From Rhodothermota bacterium (GTDB lineage: Bacteria > Hydrogenedentota > Hydrogenedentia > Hydrogenedentales > GCA-2746185), in the NCBI GenBank assembly GCA_009885415.1, contig VFKU01000321.1, positions 1-7,007 of the forward strand: a stretch of DNA of 7,007 nt. Reading direction: 5' to 3'. A program made the translations under genes and the position numbers. How positions within the stretch are numbered: the stretch's first letter is position 1; each line of letters begins with the position of its first letter. Of the stretch, positions 1 through 6,488 are shown piece after piece. The notes under the pieces were generated by a model. That model worked only from the letters and a program-made list of their open reading frames with translations, had not been told where the DNA came from and did no database searches.

Positions 1-475
1 CCGCCTGCACCCGCGCCGGAAGCAGATCGTCCGCAATCATCCGCAACACGCTCGATTCGCGCCCGCACGACACCTGCATCGTCCCGTCCGGATTCAACAA
101 TCGACACCCAAGCAGACCCACGTTATCGCCGCGCCCCATCCGCTCCACCATCGCATCGAACGCGCCGTCGCGCACCGTCATGTCGTTGTTCAGCACCAGA
201 AAATACCGTCCGCGTGACGCCTCGAAGCCTTGATTGTGCGAGGCGCCATACCCGCGAGGCGTCTCGTTGGCGACCACCCGCACCTCGGGAAATTCATCGC
301 GCAACATCTCGCGCGATCCATCCGTCGATCCGTTGTCCACCACCACAATCTCGTACGAAATGCGCCGCGTGCCCGACCGGATCGACGCCAAGCACCCTCT
401 CAGAAAATCCTTTCCGTTCCGGTTCGCAATCGAAACGCTGAGGTCCACGCTCGGATTTTCGCCCACCGCCGTCAC
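1..475 (-). CDS. GT2-family glycosyltransferase, N-terminal part (runs off left edge)
   Basis: The visible 158 residues are the nucleotide-sugar-binding half of a GT-A fold, family 2 glycosyltransferase, which would add a sugar to the growing lipid-linked repeat unit at the cytoplasmic membrane face. I translated it from the complement. It has the opening strand VSIANRNG (about 13-21), VVVDNGSTDGS (44-54) with the UDP/dTDP-binding aspartates, GYGASHNQGF (75-84) and NND (96-98) in the place of the DXD metal-binding motif. The segment NPDGTMQVSCGR (128-139) resembles WbbL-like rhamnosyltransferases, but the donor sugar cannot be told. I chose a GTG start (473-475) because it overlaps the TGA stop of the upstream ligase gene as GTGA, matching the ATGA overlaps of the two preceding junctions, and because it starts just ahead of the conserved first strand. 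The next ATG in frame is about 57 codons inside and would remove that strand and the DNGSTD motif. There is no clear Shine-Dalgarno, so translation probably depends on coupling. The C-terminal part lies outside the window. Confidence 0.9.
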   Translation of the reverse strand, partial: MTAVGENPSVDLSVSIANRNGKDFLRGCLASIRSGTRRISYEIVVVDNGSTDGSREMLRDEFPEVRVVANETPRGYGASHNQGFEASRGRYFLVLNNDMTVRDGAFDAMVERMGRGDNVGLLGCRLLNPDGTMQVSCGRESSVLRMIADDLLPARVQA

Positions 476-1833
476 CGCTGCACAAACGGCCGGTTGGTCG
501 CCGCTTGCGGGGTCTCATCCGACGCCGGGCCAGTGTCGGACGCCTCGATCGAGTCCGCGCCGAAGATCATCGCGCTCCCGCTGGCAAGGGCGATCACAAC
601 GTACATCAGGCTGTTCGTCTGCGCCAGCGCGCCGACCGTCATTAACGCGATGTTCCACCCGATGACCCCGGCACTGATGCACCACACGGCCCACCGATCC
701 TCCAGCGAAACCGCCGCGCGCCCGCCGCGATACAAGCACCAGTAGTAATGAATGTTCAGCAAAACAAACGGAACCACACCTACGATACCCGTCGTCGCCA
801 GCCGGTAGATATACACGTTCACCAAATCCGCGTGAACCCAATTAAACCCGTTACGCCCGAAGTCCGCCGCAAGCCCCACATAGCCGTAGCCGGTCAACCA
901 ATGGCCGGTCATCCCGCCGCCGAAGGCCTCCTCCATCAACTGGATGCGGTAATACGCCGTGTTCGAATTCAGCGCCAGCCGCGTCAGCACATGATAGAAG
1001 TGCCGATCGCTCGCCAACTCGATCACCGAACAGACCCCGACCACCAGGAACGCCAAATACGGCCACGCGCGCCGGACCGGAAACGAAACAATGAACGCCG
1101 TCAACGAAACCAGTGCGAACAAAGGGGCGCTCGACATCGACGAGATCAGTCCGGCAATGAGAATCCCCTGGAGAAACATAAAACGGACCAAGTGCTGCCG
1201 GCGCGCAAAGTACAACGCCGCGTTCAGCGCAACCAGCATCGCGAAAAACAATCCAAAAGGAATCTTGTTTCCGAAGGAACCGTCCGCGCGGTAGAGACCA
1301 AAGCGCACGCGCATTTCCTGCTCCTTCAGACCGAAGGGGCTGTATTCGCGCATCCAACCGTAGGGGTTGAATCCGGTCAACGACTGGTTCACACCAATCA
1401 CCGCCAGCGGTATCCCAATAAAAACAAGCCCGCGCATCAAGGAATACGCATCTTCCCGCGTCCGAAGTGTCAACCGCGCCGAAGCATAGGCCAGCACCGT
1501 ATCGAAGAACAGCCCGCCCTCGCGTTCGGCCACCTTGGCCGCGTCCTCGTTCGTCAAGAACGCGAGCACAGAGCATCCAAAAGTAACCAGCACCAACACG
1601 TCCGTCCAACGCACACGCATCAACACCGGGTCGAGACGGCGCGTGAATATCCGGAGCAAGAGCACCAGCACAATAATCCGGCCCGTGGACAAATCAATCG
1701 TCCCGATGCTGACCGCAAGATATTGCGGATACAGACACGTCACCGCCAGATAGACCAGCAAGCCGGTAATCGGCCGAATCACCCAGACGGCGATCGAAGC
1801 GCCCATCGCGACACAGAGCGTGATGAAAATCAT
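472..1833 (-). CDS. O-antigen ligase / Wzy-like polysaccharide polymerase, polytopic membrane protein
   Basis: This 453-residue integral membrane protein has roughly 12 hydrophobic segments (for example near 2-19, 22-41, 51-63, 78-93, 133-148, 191-210, 218-232, 237-253, 257-273, 342-365, 381-403 and 408-426). That is the layout of the O-antigen ligase/Wzy superfamily, which joins lipid-linked glycan units, or transfers them to an acceptor, on the periplasmic side. Supporting family features are the arginine-rich loop with RADGSFGNKIPFG (182-194) and the large periplasmic loop AYYRIQLMEEAF (293-304), GYGYVG (315-320) and WVHADLVN (332-339), followed by a helix, as in Wzy_C domains. R296 and H334 are candidate catalytic residues. 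The frame is open upstream to an ATG at 1989, but I chose 1831-1833: it has a good AAGGGAG site 8 bases upstream, overlaps the previous stop as ATGA, and begins directly with the first membrane helix. The 52 extra residues of the longer version are polar and lie within the previous gene. The hydrophilic tail (about 427-453) is cytoplasmic or flexible. Ligase versus polymerase cannot be decided from the sequence; exosortase-associated O-glycosylation ligases are a third option. Confidence 0.85.
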   Translation of the reverse strand: MIFITLCVAMGASIAVWVIRPITGLLVYLAVTCLYPQYLAVSIGTIDLSTGRIIVLVLLLRIFTRRLDPVLMRVRWTDVLVLVTFGCSVLAFLTNEDAAKVAEREGGLFFDTVLAYASARLTLRTREDAYSLMRGLVFIGIPLAVIGVNQSLTGFNPYGWMREYSPFGLKEQEMRVRFGLYRADGSFGNKIPFGLFFAMLVALNAALYFARRQHLVRFMFLQGILIAGLISSMSSAPLFALVSLTAFIVSFPVRRAWPYLAFLVVGVCSVIELASDRHFYHVLTRLALNSNTAYYRIQLMEEAFGGGMTGHWLTGYGYVGLAADFGRNGFNWVHADLVNVYIYRLATTGIVGVVPFVLLNIHYYWCLYRGGRAAVSLEDRWAVWCISAGVIGWNIALMTVGALAQTNSLMYVVIALASGSAMIFGADSIEASDTGPASDETPQAATNRPFVQR

Positions 1834-2834
1834 CGCGCGCGCTCCCTTCGCGCGGCCGACTCCCGCACCAAGCGCGCCTCGGTCCGCCACTCTTTCACGC
1901 GCCGATACACCTTCATCAGGACCTGCGGAGTCATCGCATATAGGAGCGGCTTGGCGTAATACGCGCTCGCGGGGTGCAGCCGCCAACACGCGAGACCCGT
2001 GCTCACCGCGCCCCCACGCCGCCCCGCCAGGACCTGGTCCGCCACGCTCGTCGTAAAGTGCGAGACCATATCGTTGTCCGCATCGCGCAGACGCCCGCCG
2101 GATCCGCGATCCAAACCCGGCGCAGCACGGCGCGCTTCACCCCGGCGATCGTACATCCGGTTGAAGGCCTCCTGAATCAGACGGTTGCGATAGCTCGGGT
2201 TCTTCTTCGTCAGCGATTGCGCGTGGACGCGATACCCATACAAACACTCGCCCAGCACCAGCAGCGGAAACCGCTCCCCCACCCGCATGATGTAATCGAA
2301 GCCCTCGCCGATCGCCAAGTCCTCCGAATACCGGACCTCTCTCACCATCGACATCCGATACATCGCCGTCGGATCGTGGCCCGGCATCCGGCCCGCCGCA
2401 ATGTCCCGCGCGCACTCGGTCGTAGACTTCGCCCGAAAAGTCGGCGCCAACCTCCGCCCCTCCAGGATCAAATAGTGACCGCAGAAAAACCCCGCCGCCT
2501 CCGGGTTCGCCGCCAGACAACTCGCCTGCCGCTCCAGCCGCGTCGGCTCGCTCAGATCATCGGCGTCCAAAAGAGCATAAAATTCCCCGCGCGCCAGCGA
2601 CAATCCCCGGTTCATCGCCGCCGGTTTTCCCGAGTTCTTCTGGCGGAACCGCCGGATTCGCGGGTCATCGAGATCCGCCAGCGCCTCCACGCTGCCGTCC
2701 GTGCTGCCGTCATCGATCAGGATCAGCTCCCAATTCACGTGCGTCTGCGCGAACAGGCTCTCCACCGCAGGACGAAGGAACGCGCCGGCGTTATACGCGG
2801 GCATAATCACACTCACCAGCGGACTCGCGCTCAT
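1830..2834 (-). CDS. GT2-family glycosyltransferase (complete)
   Basis: This 334-residue GT-A fold family 2 glycosyltransferase is expected to transfer a sugar from a nucleotide donor to the lipid-linked intermediate on the cytoplasmic side. The N-terminal domain begins with VSVIMPAYNAG (7-17) and has the nucleotide-binding DDGSTDGS (41-48), the SGKPAAMNRGL segment (68-78) and DADD (90-93) as the metal-binding DXD motif. GEGFDYIMRV (176-185) supplies acidic residues (E177, D180) at the usual catalytic-base position, and YRVHAQSLTK (201-210) matches the family's closing strand. The region after about 230 is Arg/Ala-rich and poorly conserved in appearance, with an amphipathic or weakly hydrophobic patch near 290-310 that could contact the membrane. 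The start is an ATG that overlaps the flippase stop as ATGA, and the end overlaps the ligase start the same way, so it is translationally coupled on both sides. Donor and linkage are not predictable. Confidence 0.93.
   Translation of the reverse strand: MSASPLVSVIMPAYNAGAFLRPAVESLFAQTHVNWELILIDDGSTDGSVEALADLDDPRIRRFRQKNSGKPAAMNRGLSLARGEFYALLDADDLSEPTRLERQASCLAANPEAAGFFCGHYLILEGRRLAPTFRAKSTTECARDIAAGRMPGHDPTAMYRMSMVREVRYSEDLAIGEGFDYIMRVGERFPLLVLGECLYGYRVHAQSLTKKNPSYRNRLIQEAFNRMYDRRGEARRAAPGLDRGSGGRLRDADNDMVSHFTTSVADQVLAGRRGGAVSTGLACWRLHPASAYYAKPLLYAMTPQVLMKVYRRVKEWRTEARLVRESAARRERAR
1842..1848 (-). promoter_or_regulatory. Ribosome binding site fixing the start of the ligase/polymerase gene
   Basis: On the minus strand the sequence reads AAGGGAG, then 8 bases, then ATG at 1831-1833. 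It lies inside the end of the upstream glycosyltransferase gene. It supports the internal ATG over the in-frame ATG at 1987-1989, and it is the best Shine-Dalgarno match in the window. Confidence 0.7.
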
Positions 2835-4345
2835 GGTTCACCCGCTTGCGTGCCGCCGGCCGGCACCGCCAGCTTCGGCTGAAACATCCGGCCCACCGCC
2901 GTGCGCACGCTAGTATCAGCGGCGAAGACCGCAAGCCCGCACACGACACCCACCGCCGCCATCCGAACCGCGAAGCCCACCAGCGGCGGCGCACCGGCCC
3001 ACCGCGTCACAGGCTCCAGCCCCATCTGCACCGCCGCCACTGAAGCCGCAACCGCGATGCCCGGCAAGACGGCCGCACCGAGCGAAAAAAACGACGCGCC
3101 CGAGTATCGAACCATCACCCAGATTGCCACCGGAAGAAACACGGCCGCGTACACCCCCACGCGCGCCCACGCGATCCCCGAAACCTGCGCCTGCATCTCC
3201 GCGGAAGACAAAAATACCCCCGCCGCGCCGAAAGCCGCGCACAATATAAACACCTGCGCACCCATCACGACCGAGAAGGCCTGCGGCCGCCCGAGCGCCA
3301 GCAGCAGCGGCCCCACAAAAAGCGTCAACGATCTCAGCGCGCCATACACACACAGAATCCGCACCACGTCCGTCGCTTGCGCCCACTTGGGCCCGAGCAG
3401 ATGGACCAGCGTCGGACTCTCCAGCCCGAGGATCGCCAGCACCGGCAGCGAACACAGGGCCGAATACCGGAGACAATCCGAGACGCGCGTCCGCAGCTTG
3501 GCGATGTCGCCCTTGGCCTCCGCGAAATATGGAAAGGCCACGTACCACAGTGCGCGAGTGACCACCGTAATCACCAGTTCCAACAGCCGCATCACCAACC
3601 GGTAGATGCCCACCGCCTGCGCGCCGAAAAACTTCCCGATGATTAAGGGTTCCGCCTGCGAGCCCAGGTAGTCGAAAAGCGTTGCCGGAAAATACTTAAT
3701 GGAGAAAACAACGATCTCGCGCGTATGCGCCGCGTGCACGCGCAGCTTCGGCGTCCAACGTGCCGCACGCCACAGCACGACCAGCCCAGCCACGCCCCGC
3801 GCCAGCGACTGCCCCGCCAGCGCCCAGACGCCCGCGTCCCCGATCGCCAGCGCGATACCCACGATCGCCCCCGCGATCACGGAAAAATTAGTCCGCACCG
3901 CAAGACTCCGGAAATCCATCTCGCGCGTCAGCTTCGCTTCCTGCACCACCGTGAGCCCGCGAATCAACACGCACAAGGAAAGCGCCTGCACCAGCGGCGC
4001 CAGCCGGGGATCCTCGAAGAAGCCAGCGACAAAGCCGCCCGCCGCCACGCCGCCGAGCGTCAGCACCAGCCCGAGCACGACCGTGATCCAGAAAATCGAA
4101 TCGAGATCGATTTCATCGAGCTCGCGCCGCTGCACGATCGCGCCAACGAAACCCTGCGAAACGAAAAGTTCGATCAGGCCCACGAACGTCAGCGCGACAA
4201 CGACAACGCCGAAGTCGTCGGGACCGAGAATCAGCGCGAGGACAAAAGTCGTGACGGCCGAAAGCCCGTCCTGGCCCCAACTCATCACCGTGGCCCAACG
4301 GACCGCCGAGCCGAACCGCACTTTCCGCGTGTCCGTCTCGCTCAT
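2831..4345 (-). CDS. Wzx/WzxC-like oligosaccharide flippase (MOP superfamily)
   Basis: This 504-residue protein is hydrophobic almost throughout and fits the MOP-superfamily polysaccharide transporters that flip undecaprenyl-diphosphate-linked repeat units to the periplasmic leaflet. WzxC-like signatures are visible: AVRWATVMSWGQDGLSA (14-30), LGPDDFGVVVVA (40-51), a QGFVGAIVQRRELD stretch (64-77), the LTREMDFRSLAVR loop (139-151) typical of this subfamily, and GVWALAGQSLARG (172-184). The second half has YFPATLFDYLGSQAEPLIIGKF (218-239 in outline) and GIYRL (246-250), also typical. About 12 to 14 membrane segments are plausible. The frame also offers an ATG at 4388-4390, 15 codons upstream. 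I prefer 4343-4345 because GGGGGAAGG lies 9 bases upstream, whereas the earlier ATG has no good site and sits right after a GC hairpin. The last bases overlap the next gene as ATGA. The C-terminal tail after about 485 is hydrophilic. Confidence 0.9.
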   Translation of the reverse strand: MSETDTRKVRFGSAVRWATVMSWGQDGLSAVTTFVLALILGPDDFGVVVVALTFVGLIELFVSQGFVGAIVQRRELDEIDLDSIFWITVVLGLVLTLGGVAAGGFVAGFFEDPRLAPLVQALSLCVLIRGLTVVQEAKLTREMDFRSLAVRTNFSVIAGAIVGIALAIGDAGVWALAGQSLARGVAGLVVLWRAARWTPKLRVHAAHTREIVVFSIKYFPATLFDYLGSQAEPLIIGKFFGAQAVGIYRLVMRLLELVITVVTRALWYVAFPYFAEAKGDIAKLRTRVSDCLRYSALCSLPVLAILGLESPTLVHLLGPKWAQATDVVRILCVYGALRSLTLFVGPLLLALGRPQAFSVVMGAQVFILCAAFGAAGVFLSSAEMQAQVSGIAWARVGVYAAVFLPVAIWVMVRYSGASFFSLGAAVLPGIAVAASVAAVQMGLEPVTRWAGAPPLVGFAVRMAAVGVVCGLAVFAADTSVRTAVGRMFQPKLAVPAGGTQAGEP

Positions 4346-4354
4346 CGTCTTGGG

Positions 4355-4363
4355 CCTTCCCCC
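4355..4363 (-). promoter_or_regulatory. Ribosome binding site supporting the shorter flippase start
   Basis: The minus strand reads GGGGGAAGG, 9 bases before the ATG at 4343-4345. The alternative ATG at 4388-4390 has only GC-rich sequence without a purine-rich anti-16S match at the right distance. Confidence 0.6.
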
Positions 4364-4395
4364 GGCCCGCCGCCGCTCACGCGAGGCCATCCGCC

Positions 4396-4410
4396 GGCGC
4401 GTCGCGCGCC
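4396..4410 (-). other. Perfect 6-bp GC hairpin between sugar transferase and flippase genes
   Basis: GGCGCG, a 3-base loop and CGCGCC form a perfect inverted repeat. In the transcript it starts at the last base of the sugar transferase TAG stop codon and ends 5 bases before the ATG at 4390. No T-run follows, so it is not an intrinsic terminator. It could be a weak attenuator, an RNA stability element or chance in GC-rich DNA. Confidence 0.3.
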
Positions 4411-5120
4411 TAGTTTTCCTGCGCCGGCCGGGTCACGCCGTTACGGCGGCCCGAAAGACCACCCGCCAACTGCCCAAGTATGACAGCCGGCGTCCGAAAA
4501 AGAATCTGCGCATCGAGCGCAGGAGACAGCTCGCGGCTATACCGCACGTCCAGCCGGACCATCTCGTTAAACGTCAGATTGTTCTTGCCCATCACCTGCC
4601 ACAATCCCGTCAGCCCCGGCAACACATCAAAGCGGCCGTGGTGCCAGTGCAAAAATTCCTTCGCCTCATACGGAATCACCGGCCGCGGGCCCACCAGACT
4701 CATGTCGCCCTTGAGCACGTTGAACAACTGCGGCAATTCGTCCACCGCCGACTTCCGCAGCGCGTTCCCCAGCGGAATGATCTCCGGGTTCTCGCCGTCC
4801 AACTTCAGCATCGGCTTGTCCGCCGCGTCGCCGTTGCGAATCAGCTCCGCCATATATTCCTTGTGCGTCGAGACATCCGCCCCAGGCCGCATCGTGCGAA
4901 ATTTAAGAATCGTAAACGGCGCTCCACCCCGCCCGATCCGCTCCTGCGTAAACAGCACCTTACCCGGTGAAACCAGCTTGATATACGCCGCCGCCACGAG
5001 CATCACCGGCGCCGAAAGCACGATCAGCACCAACGCCCCGGCGATGTCGACAGCGCGCTTCCACACAGGCACCGCCCGTATGAAAACTTCCGCGCTCCGC
5101 TTCCGCTTCACTCGTGTCAT
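4410..5120 (-). CDS. Initiating sugar-phosphate transferase (ExoY/WcaJ/RfbP type)
   Basis: This 236-residue protein is a bacterial sugar transferase (polyprenyl-phosphate hexose-1-phosphate transferase), which starts repeat-unit synthesis by moving a sugar phosphate from a UDP-sugar to undecaprenyl phosphate. Visible motifs are WKRAVDIAG (20-28), one membrane or re-entrant helix (about 29-50) with proline P38, SPGKVLFTQERIGRGG (51-66), the KFRTM motif (73-77), DELPQL (127-132) with the conserved Asp-Glu, GDMSLVGPRPVIPYE (138-152), and LPGLTGLWQVMGK (167-179). It is the short ExoY-like form: the catalytic domain with a single N-terminal helix, lacking the four extra helices and middle domain of WbaP/WcaJ. 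The start is the ATG 22 bases after the stop of the GGDEF-like gene, with a modest GGGA site 10 bases upstream. The sugar is probably glucose, galactose or an N-acetylated relative, but this cannot be read from the motifs. The last 15 or so residues are polar and family-atypical. Confidence 0.95.
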   Translation of the reverse strand: MTRVKRKRSAEVFIRAVPVWKRAVDIAGALVLIVLSAPVMLVAAAYIKLVSPGKVLFTQERIGRGGAPFTILKFRTMRPGADVSTHKEYMAELIRNGDAADKPMLKLDGENPEIIPLGNALRKSAVDELPQLFNVLKGDMSLVGPRPVIPYEAKEFLHWHHGRFDVLPGLTGLWQVMGKNNLTFNEMVRLDVRYSRELSPALDAQILFRTPAVILGQLAGGLSGRRNGVTRPAQEN

Positions 5121-5142
5121 CGACCTGAAATCCCGGCGCCCG

Positions 5143-5646
5143 TTAGTGCGTCTTCGCCGTCGCCTTCACAGCGACTTCCTTCTCCGCAACCGCCAACGTG
5201 GCCAGCGGTTCGGGGTATGAAAACATCTCGCACAGCAATCTGAACTCCGGCGTCCAACTTCCGTTCATGCTCCCGCGCATCAACTCTTCCACCGCCTTCA
5301 GAAAGCGCGCCGCGCCCTCCAAGTCCATGTCGGGAAGAATCACCCCAAGGCGGCGCGACTCGACGCCATACACACCAGCCACGTCGCTCACGCGCACCCG
5401 GCGCACGATCACTCCGGCCAGCTTGTCCAAGGCCTTGCGATGCGCCTGCGCCGTACCCGCGGACGATACGTCAAATACCATCAGGATAAACTGCCCGCCC
5501 GCACGGTTGCAGAGCGCGCGATGACGCTGAAGATCGCGCGCAAAAGCCTCGCGATCCAAGAAGCCCTCCGCGGCGCCCGGCCCCGACGCGCGATCCACCG
5601 CGTCCAGCCCGCGCCCTGCGCTCTTTATCCACTGAAACCACTTCAT
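5143..5646 (-). CDS. Small protein with degenerate GGDEF (nucleotide cyclase-like) domain
   Basis: This 167-residue soluble protein has a recognisable but altered GGDEF-domain pattern: FLDREAFARDLQRHRALCNRAG (29-50 in outline) as the first helix, QFILMVFDV (52-60) as the first strand, RRVRVSD (82-88), then GVILPDMDLEGAARFL (101-116), which matches the strand after the GGDEF loop and the following helix, and a final strand ending in YPE (144-146). The signature GGDEF slot aligns with ESRRL (96-100). The second metal aspartate of the usual DXD strand is Ser61, and the substrate-binding FKxxND segment is absent, so cyclase activity is unlikely. An RxxD sequence (R85-D88) remains near the usual inhibitory-site position, about two residues further from the loop than normal. 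There is no signal peptide or membrane helix. Similar degenerate domains occur in polysaccharide loci. The gene lies between the CpsD-like ATPase (27 bases upstream) and the initiating transferase (22 bases downstream). The start has AGGG 5 bases and GGAG 10 bases upstream. The fold assignment is from pattern only; the role is unknown. Confidence 0.75.
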   Translation of the reverse strand: MKWFQWIKSAGRGLDAVDRASGPGAAEGFLDREAFARDLQRHRALCNRAGGQFILMVFDVSSAGTAQAHRKALDKLAGVIVRRVRVSDVAGVYGVESRRLGVILPDMDLEGAARFLKAVEELMRGSMNGSWTPEFRLLCEMFSYPEPLATLAVAEKEVAVKATAKTH

Positions 5647-5673
5647 CTCAACCCTACTCCACTCTGCCGGCCA

Positions 5674-6459
5674 CTAAATCCGGTCGTAGATCGCCTGCGG
5701 AATGTGATACCGCTGGTTGTTCAAAATCATGCCCAACACGTTACAGCCCATCAGTTGCGCCCGCCGGGTCACGTCCTGCATCGCCTGCCAGCGCGTCTCT
5801 TCCGCCGCCGCCACCAGCACGATCCCGTCCACCTTCGATCCCAACACAAAGCCATCGGCGTAGTCCGTCGCCGGCGGCGCATCAATCAAAATCAGGTCGA
5901 AGGTCTCCTTCAACCGGGTCAACATCCCGCGAAACTGGTTCGACTCAAACAACAGCGGCTGCGCCGACTCGTTCATCAGTAATTGGCTCACCGTCAGCCG
6001 GCTGCCCTCCACCGCATTCAGCACCGACTCGATCCGCTCGCGCCGATCCAGCACCGCGTCCCAGCCTTGGGTCTGGTGAATCTGAAACTCCTTCGTCTGC
6101 GTCGGCGCATGGTGGTCCGCGTCGAGCAGCAACACCGACTTCTTCAACTTCACCGCCGCCACCTTGGCGAATTCGCGTATCAAGGTCGAGGTCCCCGCGC
6201 CCTTGTGCGGCGAGAGGAACTCAATCGTCCGCCCTTTCGCCGTCGGCAACAGCGACGAAATGCTGTTGAACAGCGCCGTCATCGTATGCTCGAGGTGCAG
6301 CGGAAATGGCGCCGGGTCAGACAACTGCACCAGCCGCTGCACCGTCGGGCCGGGCTCCGGCGCGGAGTGCATCTCCGCCAGCTCAGCATGGACCATCCGC
6401 GGCGACTCTTCGTCGCGCGACCGACCCGCCAGTTGAAGCGCTTCATAAATCTTCGACAT
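5674..6459 (-). CDS. CpsD/Wzc-type cytoplasmic P-loop ATPase with altered Walker A motif
   Basis: This 261-residue protein belongs to the MinD/ParA-like ATPases related to BY-kinases, the cytoplasmic partners of Wzz/CpsC chain-length proteins in polysaccharide export. It opens with MSKIYEAL (1-8), the N-terminus seen in autokinases of exopolysaccharide and exosortase loci. A variable linker follows (about 15-50), then the P-loop SPHKGAGTST (83-92), Walker A' SVLLLDADHHAP (108-119), and Walker B LILIDAPPATDYAD (189-202) with D193. VDGIVLVAAAEETRW (210-224) and VLGMILNN (241-248) complete the fold. At the invariant Walker A lysine position there is T90; K86 lies just ahead but not at the ParA signature position. 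The C-terminus (YHIPQAIYDRI) has only two tyrosines, Y251 and Y258, not the tyrosine cluster of true BY-kinases. There are no membrane segments, so it would need a separate Wzz-type activator, probably encoded upstream of the window. It starts at the ATG 29 bases after the ATPase gene, with GAAGAG 4 bases ahead of the start. The kinase role is inference. Confidence 0.88.
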   Translation of the reverse strand: MSKIYEALQLAGRSRDEESPRMVHAELAEMHSAPEPGPTVQRLVQLSDPAPFPLHLEHTMTALFNSISSLLPTAKGRTIEFLSPHKGAGTSTLIREFAKVAAVKLKKSVLLLDADHHAPTQTKEFQIHQTQGWDAVLDRRERIESVLNAVEGSRLTVSQLLMNESAQPLLFESNQFRGMLTRLKETFDLILIDAPPATDYADGFVLGSKVDGIVLVAAAEETRWQAMQDVTRRAQLMGCNVLGMILNNQRYHIPQAIYDRI

Positions 6460-6488
6460 AAGTCTCTTCGGCGATTACGCCCGATTCC

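Noticed and set aside
851..1609. Second minus-strand frame of 252 codons inside the ligase gene
   Set aside because: It is out of frame with the ligase, and the Gly/Arg/Asp-rich product lacks membrane helices or motifs. It is a shadow of the real gene.
748..1959. Plus-strand open frame of 403 codons
   Set aside because: It lies wholly antisense to the ligase and glycosyltransferase genes. The product is rich in Arg, His, Gln and Asn with no fold-like pattern, which is typical of the reverse frame of high-GC genes.
1834..1989. N-terminal extension of 52 residues on the ligase/polymerase
   Set aside because: The extension is polar, lies inside the upstream gene and has no support. The ATG at 1833 has a strong ribosome site and the ATGA overlap.
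1974..2882. Plus-strand open frame of 302 codons
   Set aside because: It is antisense to the GT2 gene, which has clear catalytic motifs. The product is Arg/Pro/His-rich without recognisable motifs.
4396..4410. Hairpin as an intrinsic terminator
   Set aside because: The stem is only 6 bp and no T-run follows it on the minus strand. The next gene continues the same pathway.
3699..4970. Plus-strand open frame of 423 codons
   Set aside because: It spans the reverse of two well-supported genes and the gap between them. The Ser/Thr/Arg-rich composition changes abruptly along its length and shows no domain pattern.
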